This document shows, piece by piece, positions 16,372 to 26,234 of a stretch of 64,000 nucleotides of DNA; position 1 is the stretch's first letter, and every line of letters begins with the position of its first letter. Below the pieces are notes generated by a model. That model searched no databases and had not been told where the DNA came from. It was given only the letters and a program-made list of their open reading frames with translations. The position numbers were made by a program, and so were the translations under genes. Origin of the DNA: Burkholderia sp. WP9 (GTDB taxonomy: Bacteria; Pseudomonadota; Gammaproteobacteria; Burkholderiales; Burkholderiaceae); NCBI RefSeq assembly GCF_900104795.1, contig NZ_FNTG01000001.1, positions 4,526,001 to 4,590,000 on the forward strand, in the 5' to 3' direction.

Positions 16372-16396
16372 AAGCCCGTCCACAGGGGACGGGCTT
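16372..16396 (-). terminator. Rho-independent terminator of the EF-G gene
   Basis: AAGCCCGTC (16372-16380) pairs with GACGGGCTT (16388-16396). On the minus strand the stem is followed by a run of T from the A-rich stretch at 16366-16373. It lies 50 bp past the fusA stop. Confidence 0.85.
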
Positions 16397-16445
16397 CCAG
16401 CCGTTGGCGTGCGACGCCTTCGCGGTAGAGAGCTTGGTAGAGAGC

Positions 16446-18551
16446 TTACTTGTGCTTCGCGTTGATCACGGCTTCAGCGACGTTGTTCGGCGTTTCCGCA
16501 TAGTGCTTGAACTCCATCGTGTAAGTCGCGCGGCCTTGCGTCGCGGAGCGCAGCGACGTGGAGTAACCGAACATCTCCGCGAGCGGCACTTCGGCGCGCA
16601 CCAGCTTGCCGCCGCCGCCGGCGATGTCTTCCATGCCTTGCACCATGCCGCGACGGCTCGACAGATCGCCCATTACGTTGCCCATGAAGTCTTCCGGCGT
16701 TTCCACTTCGACGGCCATCATCGGTTCGAGCAGCACGGGCTTGGCCTTGCGCATCGCTTCCTTGAAGGCCATCGAGCCGGCCATGCGGAACGCGTTTTCG
16801 TTCGAGTCCACGTCGTGGTACGAACCGAAGGTCAGCGTCACCTTCACGTCGACCACCGGATAGCCCGCCAGCACGCCGGCCTTCAGCGTTTCCTGAATGC
16901 CCTTGTCCACGGCCGGAATGAATTCGCGCGGAATCACGCCGCCCTTGATGGCGTCGACGAATTCGTAGCCCTTGCCTTGCGCCGCCGGCTCCAACGTAAT
17001 CACCGCGTGGCCGTATTGACCGCGGCCGCCCGACTGTTTGACGAACTTGCCTTCGACATCTTCGGCCTTGTTGCGCACCGTCTCGCGATACGCGACCTGC
17101 GGCTTGCCGACGGTGGCCTCCACGCCGAATTCGCGCTTCATCCGGTCGACCAGAATTTCCAGGTGCAACTCACCCATGCCCGAGATGATCGTCTGGCCGG
17201 ATTCTTCGTCCGTTTGCACGCGGAACGACGGGTCTTCCTGAGCAAGACGGTTCAGCGCGATGCCCATCTTTTCCTGGTCGACCTTGGTCTTCGGCTCGAC
17301 GGCCTGCGAGATCACCGGCTCCGGGAAGATCATCTTTTCGAGGATGATCACGTTGTTCGGATCGCACAGCGTGTCGCCCGTGGTCGCTTCCTTCAGGCCG
17401 ACGGCCGCGGCGATGTCGCCCGCGTAGACTTCCTTGATTTCCTTGCGCTCGTTGGCGTGCATCTGCAGGATCCGGCCAAGGCGTTCCTTCTTTTCCTTGA
17501 TCGCGTTGTAGACCGTGTCGCCCGAATTCACCACGCCCGAATAGACGCGGAAGAAAATCAGCTGGCCGACGAACGGGTCGGTCATGATCTTGAAGGCGAG
17601 CGCCGAGAACGGATCGGTGTCGTTCGGATGACGCTCGATCTCGTTGTCGTGTTCGTCGTGCCCGGTGATCGCGGGCACGTCCACCGGTGAGGGCAGATAG
17701 TCGATCACCGCGTCGAGCATGGCCTGCACGCCCTTGTTCTTGAACGCGCTGCCGCACAGCATCGGCACGATTTCGTTCGCGATGGTGCGCGCGCGGATCG
17801 CCTGCTTGATTTCCTCTTCGGTCAGCGTTTCGCCGCCGAGGTATTTATCGAGCAGTTCCTCATTCGCTTCGGCCGCGGCCTCGACCATCTTGTCGTGCCA
17901 TTCTTTTGCGGTCGCCGCGAGTTCCGGCGGAATATCGCGGTACTCGAACTTGATGCCCTGGTTTTCTTCGTCCCAGAAGATCGCCTTCATCTTGACCAGA
18001 TCGACCACGCCCTGGAAGTGTTCTTCCGCGCCGATCGGAATCTGGATGGGCACCGCGACGCCCTTCAGGCGGTCGCCGATCTGCCGCTGCACGCGGAAGA
18101 AGTCCGCACCCACGCGGTCCATCTTGTTGACGAACGCGATGCGCGGCACCTTGTACTTGTTCGCCTGACGCCACACGGTTTCCGACTGCGGTTGCACGCC
18201 GCCGACCGAGTCGTACACCATGCACGCGCCGTCGAGCACGCGCATGGAGCGCTCCACTTCGATCGTGAAGTCGACGTGTCCCGGGGTGTCGATGATGTTG
18301 ATCCGGTGTTCCGGATAGTTGCCGGCCATGCCCTTCCAGAAAGCGGTGGTGGCCGCCGACGTGATGGTGATGCCGCGCTCCTGCTCCTGTTCCATCCAGT
18401 CCATCGTTGCCGCACCGTCGTGAACCTCGCCGATCTTGTGGGTCACGCCGGTGTAGAACAGGATGCGTTCAGTGGTGGTGGTTTTGCCGGCATCGATGTG
18501 AGCGCTGATGCCGATATTCCGGTAGCGCTCGATGGGAGTCTTGCGGGGCAC
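16446..18551 (-). CDS. fusA: Elongation factor G
   Basis: 701 residues, full family length. The GTG start at 18551 is set by AAGGAGG upstream and the conserved beginning [19 protein letters not shown]. GTPase motifs are intact: [12 protein letters not shown] (G1), [12 protein letters not shown] (G3), NKMDRVGA (G4). Domain II and the domain IV/V translocation elements follow ([34 protein letters not shown]). It drives ribosomal translocation and, with RRF, recycling. The gene stands alone, not beside rpsL/rpsG/tuf, so it is probably the second EF-G copy that many Burkholderiaceae carry; that copy number is inferred, not seen. It has its own terminator. Confidence 0.95.
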   Translation of the reverse strand: MPRKTPIERYRNIGISAHIDAGKTTTTERILFYTGVTHKIGEVHDGAATMDWMEQEQERGITITSAATTAFWKGMAGNYPEHRINIIDTPGHVDFTIEVERSMRVLDGACMVYDSVGGVQPQSETVWRQANKYKVPRIAFVNKMDRVGADFFRVQRQIGDRLKGVAVPIQIPIGAEEHFQGVVDLVKMKAIFWDEENQGIKFEYRDIPPELAATAKEWHDKMVEAAAEANEELLDKYLGGETLTEEEIKQAIRARTIANEIVPMLCGSAFKNKGVQAMLDAVIDYLPSPVDVPAITGHDEHDNEIERHPNDTDPFSALAFKIMTDPFVGQLIFFRVYSGVVNSGDTVYNAIKEKKERLGRILQMHANERKEIKEVYAGDIAAAVGLKEATTGDTLCDPNNVIILEKMIFPEPVISQAVEPKTKVDQEKMGIALNRLAQEDPSFRVQTDEESGQTIISGMGELHLEILVDRMKREFGVEATVGKPQVAYRETVRNKAEDVEGKFVKQSGGRGQYGHAVITLEPAAQGKGYEFVDAIKGGVIPREFIPAVDKGIQETLKAGVLAGYPVVDVKVTLTFGSYHDVDSNENAFRMAGSMAFKEAMRKAKPVLLEPMMAVEVETPEDFMGNVMGDLSSRRGMVQGMEDIAGGGGKLVRAEVPLAEMFGYSTSLRSATQGRATYTMEFKHYAETPNNVAEAVINAKHK

Positions 18552-18796
18552 GTGAACCTCCTTGGAATGGCGCGCCTGAAACGCTTGCCGGGCAGCAGTC
18601 TGTGCTGTCCGGGGAGCCTTGGATGCTGCTTTACTAAGATTACTAGGATAGCGCGTCGGCCCGTCTTTTGCAGGAATCTCGCCGGTCGGGCGCGAACGCC
18701 CGCTGGCAAGGCTTCGGGCTGCCTGAGCCAGGCGCGGCGGTGCGACGCGAGACGCCGCCATGCGGGGCGATATGGCCAAGCGACGCGATACGGCGA

Positions 18797-18853
18797 GACG
18801 ACGCGATATGGCGCAGACGACGCGATATGGCGCAGACGACGCGATATGGCGGT
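18797..18853. repeat. 19-bp tandem repeat upstream of fusA
   Basis: Three nearly identical 19-bp units begin at 18797, 18816 and 18835 (GACGACGCGATATGGCGCA), flanked on both sides by degenerate GACGCGATA-containing units from about 18750 to 18890. They lie 250-350 bp upstream of the EF-G start and share no gene. The rest of 18552-18930 shows no credible coding sequence. Confidence 0.8.
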
Positions 18854-18937
18854 GCGACGCGATACGGGCAGCCGGCGCGGTATGGCACCGCGACGCAGCA
18901 TCGCAACGCCCCGATGCCGCGGCGCGGCAACAAAAAA

Positions 18938-18964
18938 GCCGGCGCCTCATGACAAGGCACCGGC
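18938..18964 (-). terminator. Rho-independent terminator of the DUF192 gene
   Basis: GCCGGCGCC (18938-18946) pairs with GGCACCGGC (18956-18964), with one G-T type mismatch, and is followed on the minus strand by TTTTTTG. It lies about 70 bp past the DUF192 stop codon. Confidence 0.8.
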
Positions 18965-19032
18965 TTCCGGAAAGCGGTATGACGAAACGGCAGCGGGAAC
19001 GCTCGCGAATAATCGCGCGCTGCCGGCGCGTC

Positions 19033-19551
19033 TTATTGCGCGGCGGGCAGGCCCTGGATTTTCATCCCCGGTTTGATGCCCTTCGACGTGAACCAGCCCT
19101 TGCTCATCTCCAACGCATACACGCCATTGTTCTTCGGGCAGTGATTGTTGGTGGTCTCGGCCTGCATCTCGTCGATATCGGTGACCGTGCCGTCGGCGCG
19201 CATGAACGCAATCGACAGCGGGATCAACGTGTTCTTCATCCAGAAGCAGTGCACGGCGTTTTCGTTGAAGACGAACAGCATGCCTTCGTTCGGCGCGAGG
19301 CTCGTGCGATACATGAGGCCTTGCTCGCGGTCCGCGTCGTTCGCGGCGACAGCGGCGTCGATCACGAACATGCCCGCGGTCAGCTTCGCGCGGGGAAATT
19401 CGCTCGGCTGTTTCGCGCCGGCCGGCATTTGCTGCGCGTGAGCAGGCGCGGCAGTGGTCGCAACCAATGTGAGCGAGGCGGACAACGCGGCGAGCGGCAG
19501 TGCAACGGCAACAGCGAAACGCGCAATCAACGAGCGCATGGGAAATCGCAC
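19033..19551 (-). CDS. Exported DUF192 protein
   Basis: 172 residues. The GTG start at 19551 has AAGGAG seven bases upstream; an internal ATG at 19539 is less well placed. A signal peptide (residues ~1-40, ending APAHAQQ) is followed by a DUF192 domain with the family hallmarks: [20 protein letters not shown], the [14 protein letters not shown] block, and the closing [16 protein letters not shown]192 proteins are small secreted or periplasmic beta-sandwiches of unproven function, often one per genome. The gene has its own terminator and no obvious operon partner. Confidence 0.9.
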   Translation of the reverse strand: MRFPMRSLIARFAVAVALPLAALSASLTLVATTAAPAHAQQMPAGAKQPSEFPRAKLTAGMFVIDAAVAANDADREQGLMYRTSLAPNEGMLFVFNENAVHCFWMKNTLIPLSIAFMRADGTVTDIDEMQAETTNNHCPKNNGVYALEMSKGWFTSKGIKPGMKIQGLPAAQ

Positions 19552-19609
19552 GGCATGACTCCTTGCTGGAAATTAACCCGCGAATGTTACGCGAGCGCGT
19601 CAAAAACAA

Positions 19610-19641
19610 AAAGGCAGATCGCCTTGCGGTGATCTGCCTTT
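19610..19641 (-). terminator. Terminator downstream of the small Ala/Lys-rich gene
   Basis: AAAGGCAGATC (19610-19620) and GATCTGCCTTT (19631-19641) form a perfect 11-bp stem with a 10-base loop, followed on the minus strand by a T-rich tract. It lies 55 bp past the stop of the 64-residue gene. Confidence 0.9.
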
Positions 19642-19696
19642 CAACGCCGTAAGAACGGCAATGAAGCTAGTTCTTGACTGCGTTTTTACAACAAAC

Positions 19697-19891
19697 TTAC
19701 TCCGAAGCGCCCGAAGCTGCAGCAGCTGCTGCTGCCTTCTTGTGCGACTTCTTGTGAGCGTGCTTCGTGGTCTTCTTTGCCGACGAAGCTGCTGCTGCCG
19801 GAGCTGCCGAAGCTGCTGCCGGTGCCGAAGCTTGTGCGAATGCTGCCGTTGCGAAGAGACCAGCGACCAGAGCGGCGATCAGTTTGTTCAT
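19697..19891 (-). CDS. Small exported Ala/Lys/His-rich protein (acid-shock-protein-like)
   Basis: 64 residues. A clear signal peptide (MNKLIAALVAGLFATAAFAQ) precedes a mature part made of Ala/Ser/Pro, then a basic patch KKTTKHAHKKSHKK and an Ala tail. The composition recalls the Asr acid-shock proteins of enterobacteria, in which a basic periplasmic peptide is released under acid stress; homology cannot be shown on such low complexity. GAGGA precedes the ATG at a good distance, and a strong terminator follows, so this is a real monocistronic gene. Translation signals of this quality suggest high expression. Confidence 0.75.
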   Translation of the reverse strand: MNKLIAALVAGLFATAAFAQASAPAAASAAPAAAASSAKKTTKHAHKKSHKKAAAAAAASGASE

Positions 19892-20359
19892 TTTGTGAAT
19901 CCTCAGCTTTAGTTAATTAACCAAATGACCCGGTTATATATGGAGTCATGTCGGTAAACGTGCCATCCACCTTTCGGTTGACAGCCGTATCGAACAAATT
20001 TTCGACACGTCTGCGTTAGCGCTCAGACTCCCAGCACTTACCGCAAGAGCGGCTTGCACAAAGGCCCTTAAGGCTGAATGCCGGATAGCTTCGGGCGGCA
20101 TCTGCGTCGAATAACGCCTGAGCTCGCGCACCGGTTGACGCAAATTTTGTGGAAAACTTATATGCCGATGGATTGATTCAAATCACGTGCGGCAGCGTTG
20201 CCGCATTCGCGATTGTTTCACGCTTTTTTGCGGTGGTTTCACGCGTTATTTTGTTTGCGGATACAACGAGTTAGCGGTTTCAAGCCGAAGGTGAAGCGCA
20301 GCGTGAAACGAGAGTGTGGCGCATTGTCGAGCAGCACCCGGCCATGCGCGTGCGCATGA
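19892..20359. other. Noncoding region upstream of the small exported protein gene
   Basis: About 470 bp. The part next to the 64-residue gene is AT-rich (TATATA near 19934-19940), consistent with a minus-strand promoter, and a TTTACC-like -35 can be proposed further on. The remainder, towards the pseudouridine synthase stop, has no gene I can support. Confidence 0.4.
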
Positions 20360-20929
20360 TCACGCCATGCCTTCCCACGGCGCCTTCAGCGGCAATTCGA
20401 CGCTTTCGCCCGGTTGCAGTCCCAGGGAGAACACGTCGAGCGCGCCAATGCCCACGCGCACGAGGCGCAAGGTCGGGAACCCCACGGCGGCAGTCATGCG
20501 ACGCACCTGGCGATTCTTGCCTTCGGTGATCGACAGTTCGATCCATGTGGTCGGTATCGCGGCGCGATAACGAATCGGCGGCGTGCGCGTCCAGAGCTTG
20601 TCAGTCGGCTCCACGTATTCGGCACGACAGGGCCGCGTGACGTAATCGCCGAGATCGACGCCGCGTGCGAGCTTCTTGAGCGTGGCTGCATCGACCGCGC
20701 CTTCCACTTGCGCCCAATAACGTTTGACGAGTTTGTGACGCGGTTCCGCGATGCGCGCTTGCAAAGCGCCGTCGTCGGTGAGAAGCAGCAGACCTTCGCT
20801 ATCGGAGTCGAGCCGGCCCGCCGGATAGACGTTGGGCACCTTGACCCAGTCGGCCAGCGACGCGCGCGTTTCGTGCGGCGAAAACTGACAAATCGTGCCG
20901 AACGGTTTGTTCAGGGCGAGAAGGCGCAT
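20360..20929 (-). CDS. rluE: rRNA large-subunit pseudouridine synthase, RluE type
   Basis: 189 residues from the ATG at 20929, chosen because the conserved fold begins at once (MRLLALNKPFGTICQFS); the frame is open to 21100 but that part is not family-like. There is no N-terminal S4 domain, as in RluE. The catalytic aspartate is in PAGRLDSDSEGLLLLTDDG, and the late signature ITEGKNRQVRRMTAAVGFPTLRL-type is present (residues ~135-157). RluE converts U2457 of 23S rRNA to pseudouridine. It is divergent from icd. The ribosome-binding site is weak, so the exact start is less sure than the identity. Confidence 0.85.
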   Translation of the reverse strand: MRLLALNKPFGTICQFSPHETRASLADWVKVPNVYPAGRLDSDSEGLLLLTDDGALQARIAEPRHKLVKRYWAQVEGAVDAATLKKLARGVDLGDYVTRPCRAEYVEPTDKLWTRTPPIRYRAAIPTTWIELSITEGKNRQVRRMTAAVGFPTLRLVRVGIGALDVFSLGLQPGESVELPLKAPWEGMA

Positions 20930-21050
20930 AGTGGTGAAATAAGAGGTACGAGACGCCGGGGCGGCGGGCGAGGCCGCTGCGCCTCGAGCGGTGCCGGACC
21001 GATAGTAAATGGCGGGATAATAAAGCATAATGCCCCGTGACACGTTCCTT

Positions 21051-21071
21051 GTCTTATATAAGACATAAGAC
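21051..21071. promoter_or_regulatory. GTCTTATATAAGAC palindrome in the rluE-icd intergenic region
   Basis: A perfect 14-bp palindrome at 21051-21064 is followed directly by another ATAAGAC half-site (21065-21071). It lies about 190 bp before the icd start codon and 120 bp before the rluE start. The form, a full dyad plus one more half-site, is that of a repressor or activator site for a dimeric regulator. I infer control of icd, possibly as part of central carbon metabolism; the regulator is not encoded in the window as far as I can tell. Confidence 0.6.
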
Positions 21072-21260
21072 TCGCAGCTCACCGGCCCGCGTTCGTGCAT
21101 GTTGGAAAACCCCGAGCCGTTGCGGGCTCGGCGTGGCGGTTGCGTGGGCTAGAATAGCGGCCAGGCCGCTTGCCGGCGTGCGGCATTGCGCGTAGCGAGG
21201 AGCGCCCCGTTTTCGCAGTCTCCCATCAGCTTTCAGCACAGCCTTCACTGGAGTCCGATC

Positions 21261-22517
21261 ATGTCGTATCAGCACATCAAGGTTCCGACCGGTGGTGACA
21301 AGATCACCGTCAATCCCGATTTCTCGCTCAACGTGTCGGACCAGCCGATCATTCCGTACATTGAAGGCGACGGTACCGGCCTCGACATCACGCCGGTCAT
21401 GCTAAAGGTCGTGGACGCCGCGGTGGAAAAAGCATACGCGGGCAAGCGAAAGATCCACTGGATGGAAATCTACGCCGGCGAGAAGTCGACCAAGGTGTAC
21501 GGTCCGGACGTGTGGCTTCCCGAAGAGACACTGCAGGTGCTCAAGGAATACGTCGTTTCGATCAAGGGCCCGCTCACCACGCCGGTGGGCGGTGGCATCC
21601 GCTCGCTGAACGTCGCGCTGCGCCAGGAACTGGACCTGTACGTGTGCTTGCGGCCGGTGCAGTATTTCAAGGGCGTGCCTTCGCCGGTGCGTGAGCCGGA
21701 GAAGACCAACATGGTGATCTTCCGCGAGAACTCGGAAGACATCTACGCGGGCATCGAGTGGCCGGCTGAATCCGAACAGGCGAAGAAGGTCATCAAGTTC
21801 CTGCGCGAAGAAATGGGCGTGAAGAAGATCCGCTTCCCGGAAACGTCGGGGATCGGCATCAAGCCGGTGTCGCGTGAAGGTACGGAGCGTCTGGTGCGCA
21901 AGGCGATCCAGTACGCGATCGACAACGATCGCCGCTCGGTCACCTTGGTGCACAAGGGCAACATCATGAAGTTCACCGAAGGCGCGTTCCGCGACTACGG
22001 TTATGCGCTGGCGCAAAAAGAGTTTGCAGCGGAACTGATCGACGGCGGCCCGTGGATGAAGATCAAGAATCCGAAGACCGGTGGCGACATCGTTCTGAAG
22101 GACGTGATCGCCGACGCGTTCCTGCAGCAGATCCTGCTGCGTCCGGCTGAATACGACGTGATCGCCACGCTGAACCTGAATGGCGACTATGTGTCGGATG
22201 CGTTGGCCGCGCAGGTCGGCGGTATCGGTATCGCGCCTGGGGCGAACATGTCCGATTCGGTCGCGATGTTCGAAGCCACGCACGGCACCGCGCCGAAATA
22301 CGCCGGCAAGGACTACGTGAACCCAGGCTCGGAAATCCTCTCGGCGGAAATGATGCTGCGCCATCTCGGCTGGACTGAGGCGGCGGATCTGATCATCAAG
22401 TCGATGGAAAAATCGATTCTGCAAAAACGCGTCACATACGACTTCGCGCGCTTGATGGAAGGCGCCACGCAGGTGTCGTGTTCCGGCTTTGGTCAGGTGC
22501 TGATCGAGAATCTGTAA
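21261..22517 (+). CDS. icd: Isocitrate dehydrogenase, NADP-dependent
   Basis: 418 residues; the ATG at 21261 follows GGAG. It oxidatively decarboxylates isocitrate to 2-oxoglutarate in the TCA cycle. Isocitrate-binding residues lie in [19 protein letters not shown] (the serine is the one phosphorylated by AceK in E. coli) and the metal-binding aspartates in [34 protein letters not shown] carries the Lys-Tyr pair that selects NADP over NAD. A terminator follows at 22552. The gene is monocistronic with a long leader containing a palindromic site. Confidence 0.97.
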   Translation: MSYQHIKVPTGGDKITVNPDFSLNVSDQPIIPYIEGDGTGLDITPVMLKVVDAAVEKAYAGKRKIHWMEIYAGEKSTKVYGPDVWLPEETLQVLKEYVVSIKGPLTTPVGGGIRSLNVALRQELDLYVCLRPVQYFKGVPSPVREPEKTNMVIFRENSEDIYAGIEWPAESEQAKKVIKFLREEMGVKKIRFPETSGIGIKPVSREGTERLVRKAIQYAIDNDRRSVTLVHKGNIMKFTEGAFRDYGYALAQKEFAAELIDGGPWMKIKNPKTGGDIVLKDVIADAFLQQILLRPAEYDVIATLNLNGDYVSDALAAQVGGIGIAPGANMSDSVAMFEATHGTAPKYAGKDYVNPGSEILSAEMMLRHLGWTEAADLIIKSMEKSILQKRVTYDFARLMEGATQVSCSGFGQVLIENL

Positions 22518-22551
22518 GCGGTTCGCGTTAGCCTGACCCGGTTCTAACTTC

Positions 22552-22582
22552 CAACCCCGGCGCCGCAAGGCGGCCGGGGTTG
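22552..22582 (+). terminator. Rho-independent terminator of icd
   Basis: CAACCCCGGC (22552-22561) pairs with GCCGGGGTTG (22573-22582) and is followed by TTTGTTTTT. Confidence 0.9.
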
Positions 22583-22757
22583 TTTGTTTTTGGCTCGCGC
22601 AGGGTTGCGCGCGTGAGCGTTTGCGATGCCGCATTGGTCCGGCGCGAGGCGCCTCAGTCGACAGCAGACCGAACGATTACCCGATATATGGGACGTGCGT
22701 GCGCCGAGCTCAACCCGAGGACAACCAGCCCAGTCAGAATGCGACGCTCAAAAAAAG

Positions 22758-22780
22758 AAACCCGGCACGAAGCCGGGTTT
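22758..22780 (-). terminator. Rho-independent terminator of the cold-shock gene
   Basis: AAACCCGGC (22758-22766) pairs with GCCGGGTTT (22772-22780); on the minus strand it is followed by CTTTTTTT. It lies about 25 bp past the gene's stop. Confidence 0.9.
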
Positions 22781-22803
22781 CAAAGGACGGGAATCGACCA
22801 GAT

Positions 22804-23010
22804 TCAGGCAGGTGCCTGGATGTTCGATGCCTGTTTGCCTTTCGGGCCTTGCACGACCTCGAAGGTTACCTTTTGGCCTTCCTTGAGGGTCTTGAACCCA
22901 TTCATCTGGATGGCCGAGAAGTGTGCAAACAGATCCTCGCCGCCTTCGTCAGGCGTGATGAATCCGAAACCTTTTGCGTCATTGAACCATTTGACCGTAC
23001 CAGTTGCCAT
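22804..23010 (-). CDS. Cold-shock-domain protein (CspA/CspD family)
   Basis: 68 residues forming a single OB-fold cold-shock domain. RNP1 is KGFGFI and RNP2 DLFAHF, within [20 protein letters not shown]. It binds single-stranded RNA/DNA and melts RNA secondary structure. Its place divergent from clpS-clpA matches cspD of E. coli, but the length is closer to CspA, so I leave the symbol blank. The long leader expected of cold-shock mRNAs would fall in 23011-23150. Confidence 0.95.
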   Translation of the reverse strand: MATGTVKWFNDAKGFGFITPDEGGEDLFAHFSAIQMNGFKTLKEGQKVTFEVVQGPKGKQASNIQAPA

Positions 23011-23559
23011 TCCAACTTCCCCTGTAACTCATGTCACTACCACGAGCCCTCGAAAAGCTCGACGACCGCGCGATGCAGCCGCTCCCTCCTCACAAGCTCA
23101 CCATCGGCATTTTTTCGAAATTATGGCTTGGTGAAAAAAGTGCCAGCTTGATTGTTGAGGCTCTTTATTCGGGTGTCAAGAAAATTTTGAGATGCCGTTG
23201 CCGCGTTGCAAACAGGCACTTTCCAGGGTTTTTCCCGCTTTCGTTATGTGCGGTTGCGCAAGCGGGCTGTCTTGAAAAGTCGCATAATCGACTCACATGC
23301 TGTTCAGCGGGTTGCCCCGGTGCCAACGAGGCCGGGCGAGCTCTCAGCCAGCTACGGCAGGTTGTGCGATACTCGATCCGACTGCGGCGCAGCACGGCCG
23401 CAAGCATCACAGGATAGGGGCCGGCTCCGCAATCGGCTCGTCGATTTAACGCACGCTCGAGGGGGGAATCACCCATCAGGCGGTCGCGAACGGGCTCACG
23501 GCCAGTCGGCCGGGTTTTGACAGGATTGCGGGCCTGTCCTAGTTGTTTAGAATGGGTGT
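23011..23559. other. Divergent promoter region between cold-shock gene and clpS
   Basis: About 550 bp with no supportable gene. The part near the cold-shock gene is AT-richer than its surroundings, as expected of a promoter plus untranslated leader. Near clpS there is a consensus TTGACA at 23517-23522 and, 17 bp on, TAGTTG at 23540-23545; if used, this gives clpS only a short leader. Confidence 0.45.
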
Positions 23560-23874
23560 ATGGCGATTATCCCGGACAAGCAGGACGGCACCGTACTGGA
23601 GCGGCAGGAGAAAAAGCTCAAGCCGCCATCCATGTACAAGGTGGTGCTGCTGAATGACGACTTCACGCCAATGGAATTTGTCGTGATGATCGTGCAGGAA
23701 TACTTCAATAAAGATCGTGAAACCGCAACGCAGGTTATGTTGAAGGTGCATCGCGAAGGCAGGGGAGTTTGTGGGGTCTATACGCGGGACATCGCGTCGA
23801 CCAAAGTCGAGCAAGTCGTTACCCACGCACGGCAGGCCGGGCATCCGCTGCAGTGTGTGATGGAGGAAGCATGA
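23560..23874 (+). CDS. clpS: ATP-dependent Clp protease adaptor ClpS
   Basis: 104 residues. ClpS binds proteins with N-degron residues and hands them to ClpA-ClpP. The recognition pocket is visible in [17 protein letters not shown] (Asn-Asp-Asp) and in the helix [20 protein letters not shown], whose His contacts the substrate alpha-amino group. The ~25-residue N-terminal tail, which enters the ClpA pore, is present ([18 protein letters not shown]). Its stop overlaps the clpA start as ATGA, so the two are co-translated. Confidence 0.97.
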   Translation: MAIIPDKQDGTVLERQEKKLKPPSMYKVVLLNDDFTPMEFVVMIVQEYFNKDRETATQVMLKVHREGRGVCGVYTRDIASTKVEQVVTHARQAGHPLQCVMEEA

Positions 23875-26168
23875 TTGCCCAGGAACTGGAAGTCAGCCTG
23901 CACATGGCGTTCATGGAAGCACGCCAGGCGCGGCACGAGTTCATAACGGTCGAACATCTTTTGCTGGCACTGTTGGACAATCCGACAGCGGCGGAGGTGT
24001 TGCGTGCATGCGCGGCCAATATCGAGGATCTGCGCCAGAACCTGCGCAACTTCATTCATGACAACACGCCGACCGTGCCTGGCACGGACGACGTCGACAC
24101 GCAGCCCACGCTGGGTTTCCAGCGTGTGATCCAGCGCGCGATCATGCATGTTCAGTCCACCTCGAATGGCAAGAAGGAAGTGACCGGCGCCAACGTGCTG
24201 GTCGCGATCTTCGGCGAGAAGGATTCGCACGCGGTGTACTACCTGCAACAGCAGGGCGTGACGCGTCTGGACGTGGTCAATTTCATCTCGCACGGCATCG
24301 CCAAGACGAGCAGCACGGACGCCGCGAAAGCGAGCGACGCGAATGCCGAGTCCGACGAAGCCGCCGCGCAGAAGGAAACTCCGCTCGCGCAGTTCACCCA
24401 GAATCTGAACCAGATGGCGAAAGACGGCCGCATCGATCCGCTGATCGGGCGCGAGTCGGAAGTCGAGCGTGTGGTCCAGGTGCTGTGCCGTCGCCGCAAG
24501 AACAATCCGCTGCTGGTGGGTGAGGCGGGCGTCGGCAAGACCGCGATCGCCGAGGGCCTCGCGTGGCGAATTACGCGCGGCGAAGTGCCGGACATTCTGG
24601 CGGATGCGCAGGTGTATTCGCTCGACATGGGCGCGCTGCTCGCCGGCACCAAGTATCGCGGCGACTTCGAACAGCGCCTGAAGACGGTCCTCAAGGAATT
24701 GAAGGAACGTCCGCACGCCATCCTGTTCATCGACGAAATTCATACGCTGATCGGCGCGGGCGCTGCGTCGGGCGGCACGCTGGACGCGTCGAACCTGCTG
24801 AAGCCGGCGTTGTCGTCGGGCACGCTGAAGTGCATCGGTGCAACCACGTTCACGGAATATCGCGGCATCTTCGAAAAAGACGCGGCTTTGTCGCGCCGTT
24901 TCCAGAAGGTCGACGTGACCGAACCGACCGTCGAACAGACGGTGGCGATCCTGCGTGGCCTGAAGTCGCGTTTCGAAGAGCATCACGGCGTGAAGTATTC
25001 GTCGGGCGCGCTGTCGGCGGCGGCTGAGTTGTCGGCACGCTTCATCACGGATCGTCATCTGCCGGACAAGGCGATCGACGTGATCGACGAAGCGGGCGCG
25101 GCGCAACGCATCCTGCCGAAGTCGAAGCAGAAGAAGACCATCGGCAAGAACGAGATCGAGGAAATCATCTCGAAGATCGCCCGTGTCCCGCCGCAAAGCG
25201 TGTCGCAAGACGATCGCAGCAAGCTGCAAACGCTGGATCGCGATCTGAAGAGCGTGGTGTTCGGGCAAGACCCGGCCATCGACGCGTTGTCGGCTGCGAT
25301 CAAGATGGCGCGTGCGGGTCTCGGCAAGCTGGACAAGCCGATCGGTGCGTTCCTGTTCTCCGGCCCCACCGGCGTTGGCAAGACGGAAGTGGCGAAGCAG
25401 CTGGCGTTCACGCTGGGCATTGAGCTGATCCGCTTCGACATGTCCGAATATATGGAACGTCATGCGGTCAGCCGGTTGATCGGTGCGCCGCCGGGCTATG
25501 TCGGTTTTGACCAGGGTGGTCTGCTGACCGAGGCTGTCACGAAGAAGCCGCATTGCGTGCTGCTGCTCGACGAAATCGAGAAGGCGCATCCGGACATCTA
25601 CAACGTGCTGCTGCAGGTCATGGACCACGGCACGCTGACGGACAACAACGGCCGCAAGGCGGATTTCCGCAACGTCATCATCATCATGACGACGAATGCG
25701 GGAGCCGAGGCGATGGGCAAGTCGGTGATCGGCTTCACGAATCGTCGGGAAACCGGCGACGAAATGGTCGACATCAAGCGCATGTTCACGCCTGAGTTCC
25801 GTAACCGTCTGGATGCGGTGATCAGCTTCCGCTCGCTCGATGAGGAAATCATCATGCGCGTGGTCGACAAGTTCCTGATGCAGCTGGAAGATCAGTTGCA
25901 CGAGAAGAAGGTCGACGCGCTCTTCACCGATGCGCTGCGCAAGCATCTCGCCAAGCACGGTTTCGACCCGCTCATGGGCGCGCGGCCAATGCAGCGTCTG
26001 ATTCAGGACACGATCCGTCGTGCGTTGGCCGACGAACTGCTGTTCGGCAAGCTGATGAACGGCGGTCGCGTGACGGTCGACGTGGATGCGGAAGACAAGG
26101 TGCAGTTGACCTTCGACGAACATCCGGCGCCGCGCAATCCGAACCCGGAAGCGGTGGAAGTCGAATAG
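23871..26168 (+). CDS. clpA: ATP-dependent Clp protease ATP-binding subunit ClpA
   Basis: 765 residues. The N-domain (residues ~1-140) is the ClpS docking site. AAA module D1 has [13 protein letters not shown] and Walker [15 protein letters not shown]; module D2 has [13 protein letters not shown] and [13 protein letters not shown]. The pore loop [11 protein letters not shown] is present, as is the Clp C-terminal domain. It unfolds substrates and feeds them to ClpP, using ClpS for N-end-rule targets. The ATG at 23871 overlaps clpS by four bases; the frame is open further upstream only inside clpS. A strong bidirectional terminator follows. Confidence 0.97.
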   Translation: MIAQELEVSLHMAFMEARQARHEFITVEHLLLALLDNPTAAEVLRACAANIEDLRQNLRNFIHDNTPTVPGTDDVDTQPTLGFQRVIQRAIMHVQSTSNGKKEVTGANVLVAIFGEKDSHAVYYLQQQGVTRLDVVNFISHGIAKTSSTDAAKASDANAESDEAAAQKETPLAQFTQNLNQMAKDGRIDPLIGRESEVERVVQVLCRRRKNNPLLVGEAGVGKTAIAEGLAWRITRGEVPDILADAQVYSLDMGALLAGTKYRGDFEQRLKTVLKELKERPHAILFIDEIHTLIGAGAASGGTLDASNLLKPALSSGTLKCIGATTFTEYRGIFEKDAALSRRFQKVDVTEPTVEQTVAILRGLKSRFEEHHGVKYSSGALSAAAELSARFITDRHLPDKAIDVIDEAGAAQRILPKSKQKKTIGKNEIEEIISKIARVPPQSVSQDDRSKLQTLDRDLKSVVFGQDPAIDALSAAIKMARAGLGKLDKPIGAFLFSGPTGVGKTEVAKQLAFTLGIELIRFDMSEYMERHAVSRLIGAPPGYVGFDQGGLLTEAVTKKPHCVLLLDEIEKAHPDIYNVLLQVMDHGTLTDNNGRKADFRNVIIIMTTNAGAEAMGKSVIGFTNRRETGDEMVDIKRMFTPEFRNRLDAVISFRSLDEEIIMRVVDKFLMQLEDQLHEKKVDALFTDALRKHLAKHGFDPLMGARPMQRLIQDTIRRALADELLFGKLMNGGRVTVDVDAEDKVQLTFDEHPAPRNPNPEAVEVE

Positions 26169-26191
26169 ACGCATACGCGGTAGTACTAAAA

Positions 26192-26220
26192 AACGGCGTG
26201 GACCTCAAGTCCACGCCGTT
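26192..26220. terminator. Bidirectional terminator between clpA and the 836-residue gene
   Basis: AACGGCGTGGAC (26192-26203) and GTCCACGCCGTT (26209-26220) form a perfect 12-bp stem with a five-base loop, with A-run before and T-run after. It serves the two convergent genes. Confidence 0.95.
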
Positions 26221-26234
26221 TTTTTTGGCCGATG

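Noticed and set aside
16446..18950. EF-G gene starting 130 codons further upstream
   Set aside because: The extension is low-complexity Arg/Ala coded by the tandem repeat; the GTG at 18551 has a consensus ribosome-binding site and the conserved EF-G N-terminus.
23778..26174. Very long open frame on the minus strand opposite clpA
   Set aside because: It is the mirror frame of clpA in GC-rich DNA: Arg/His/Asp/Val-rich with no domain, no ribosome-binding site and exact overlap with a certain gene.
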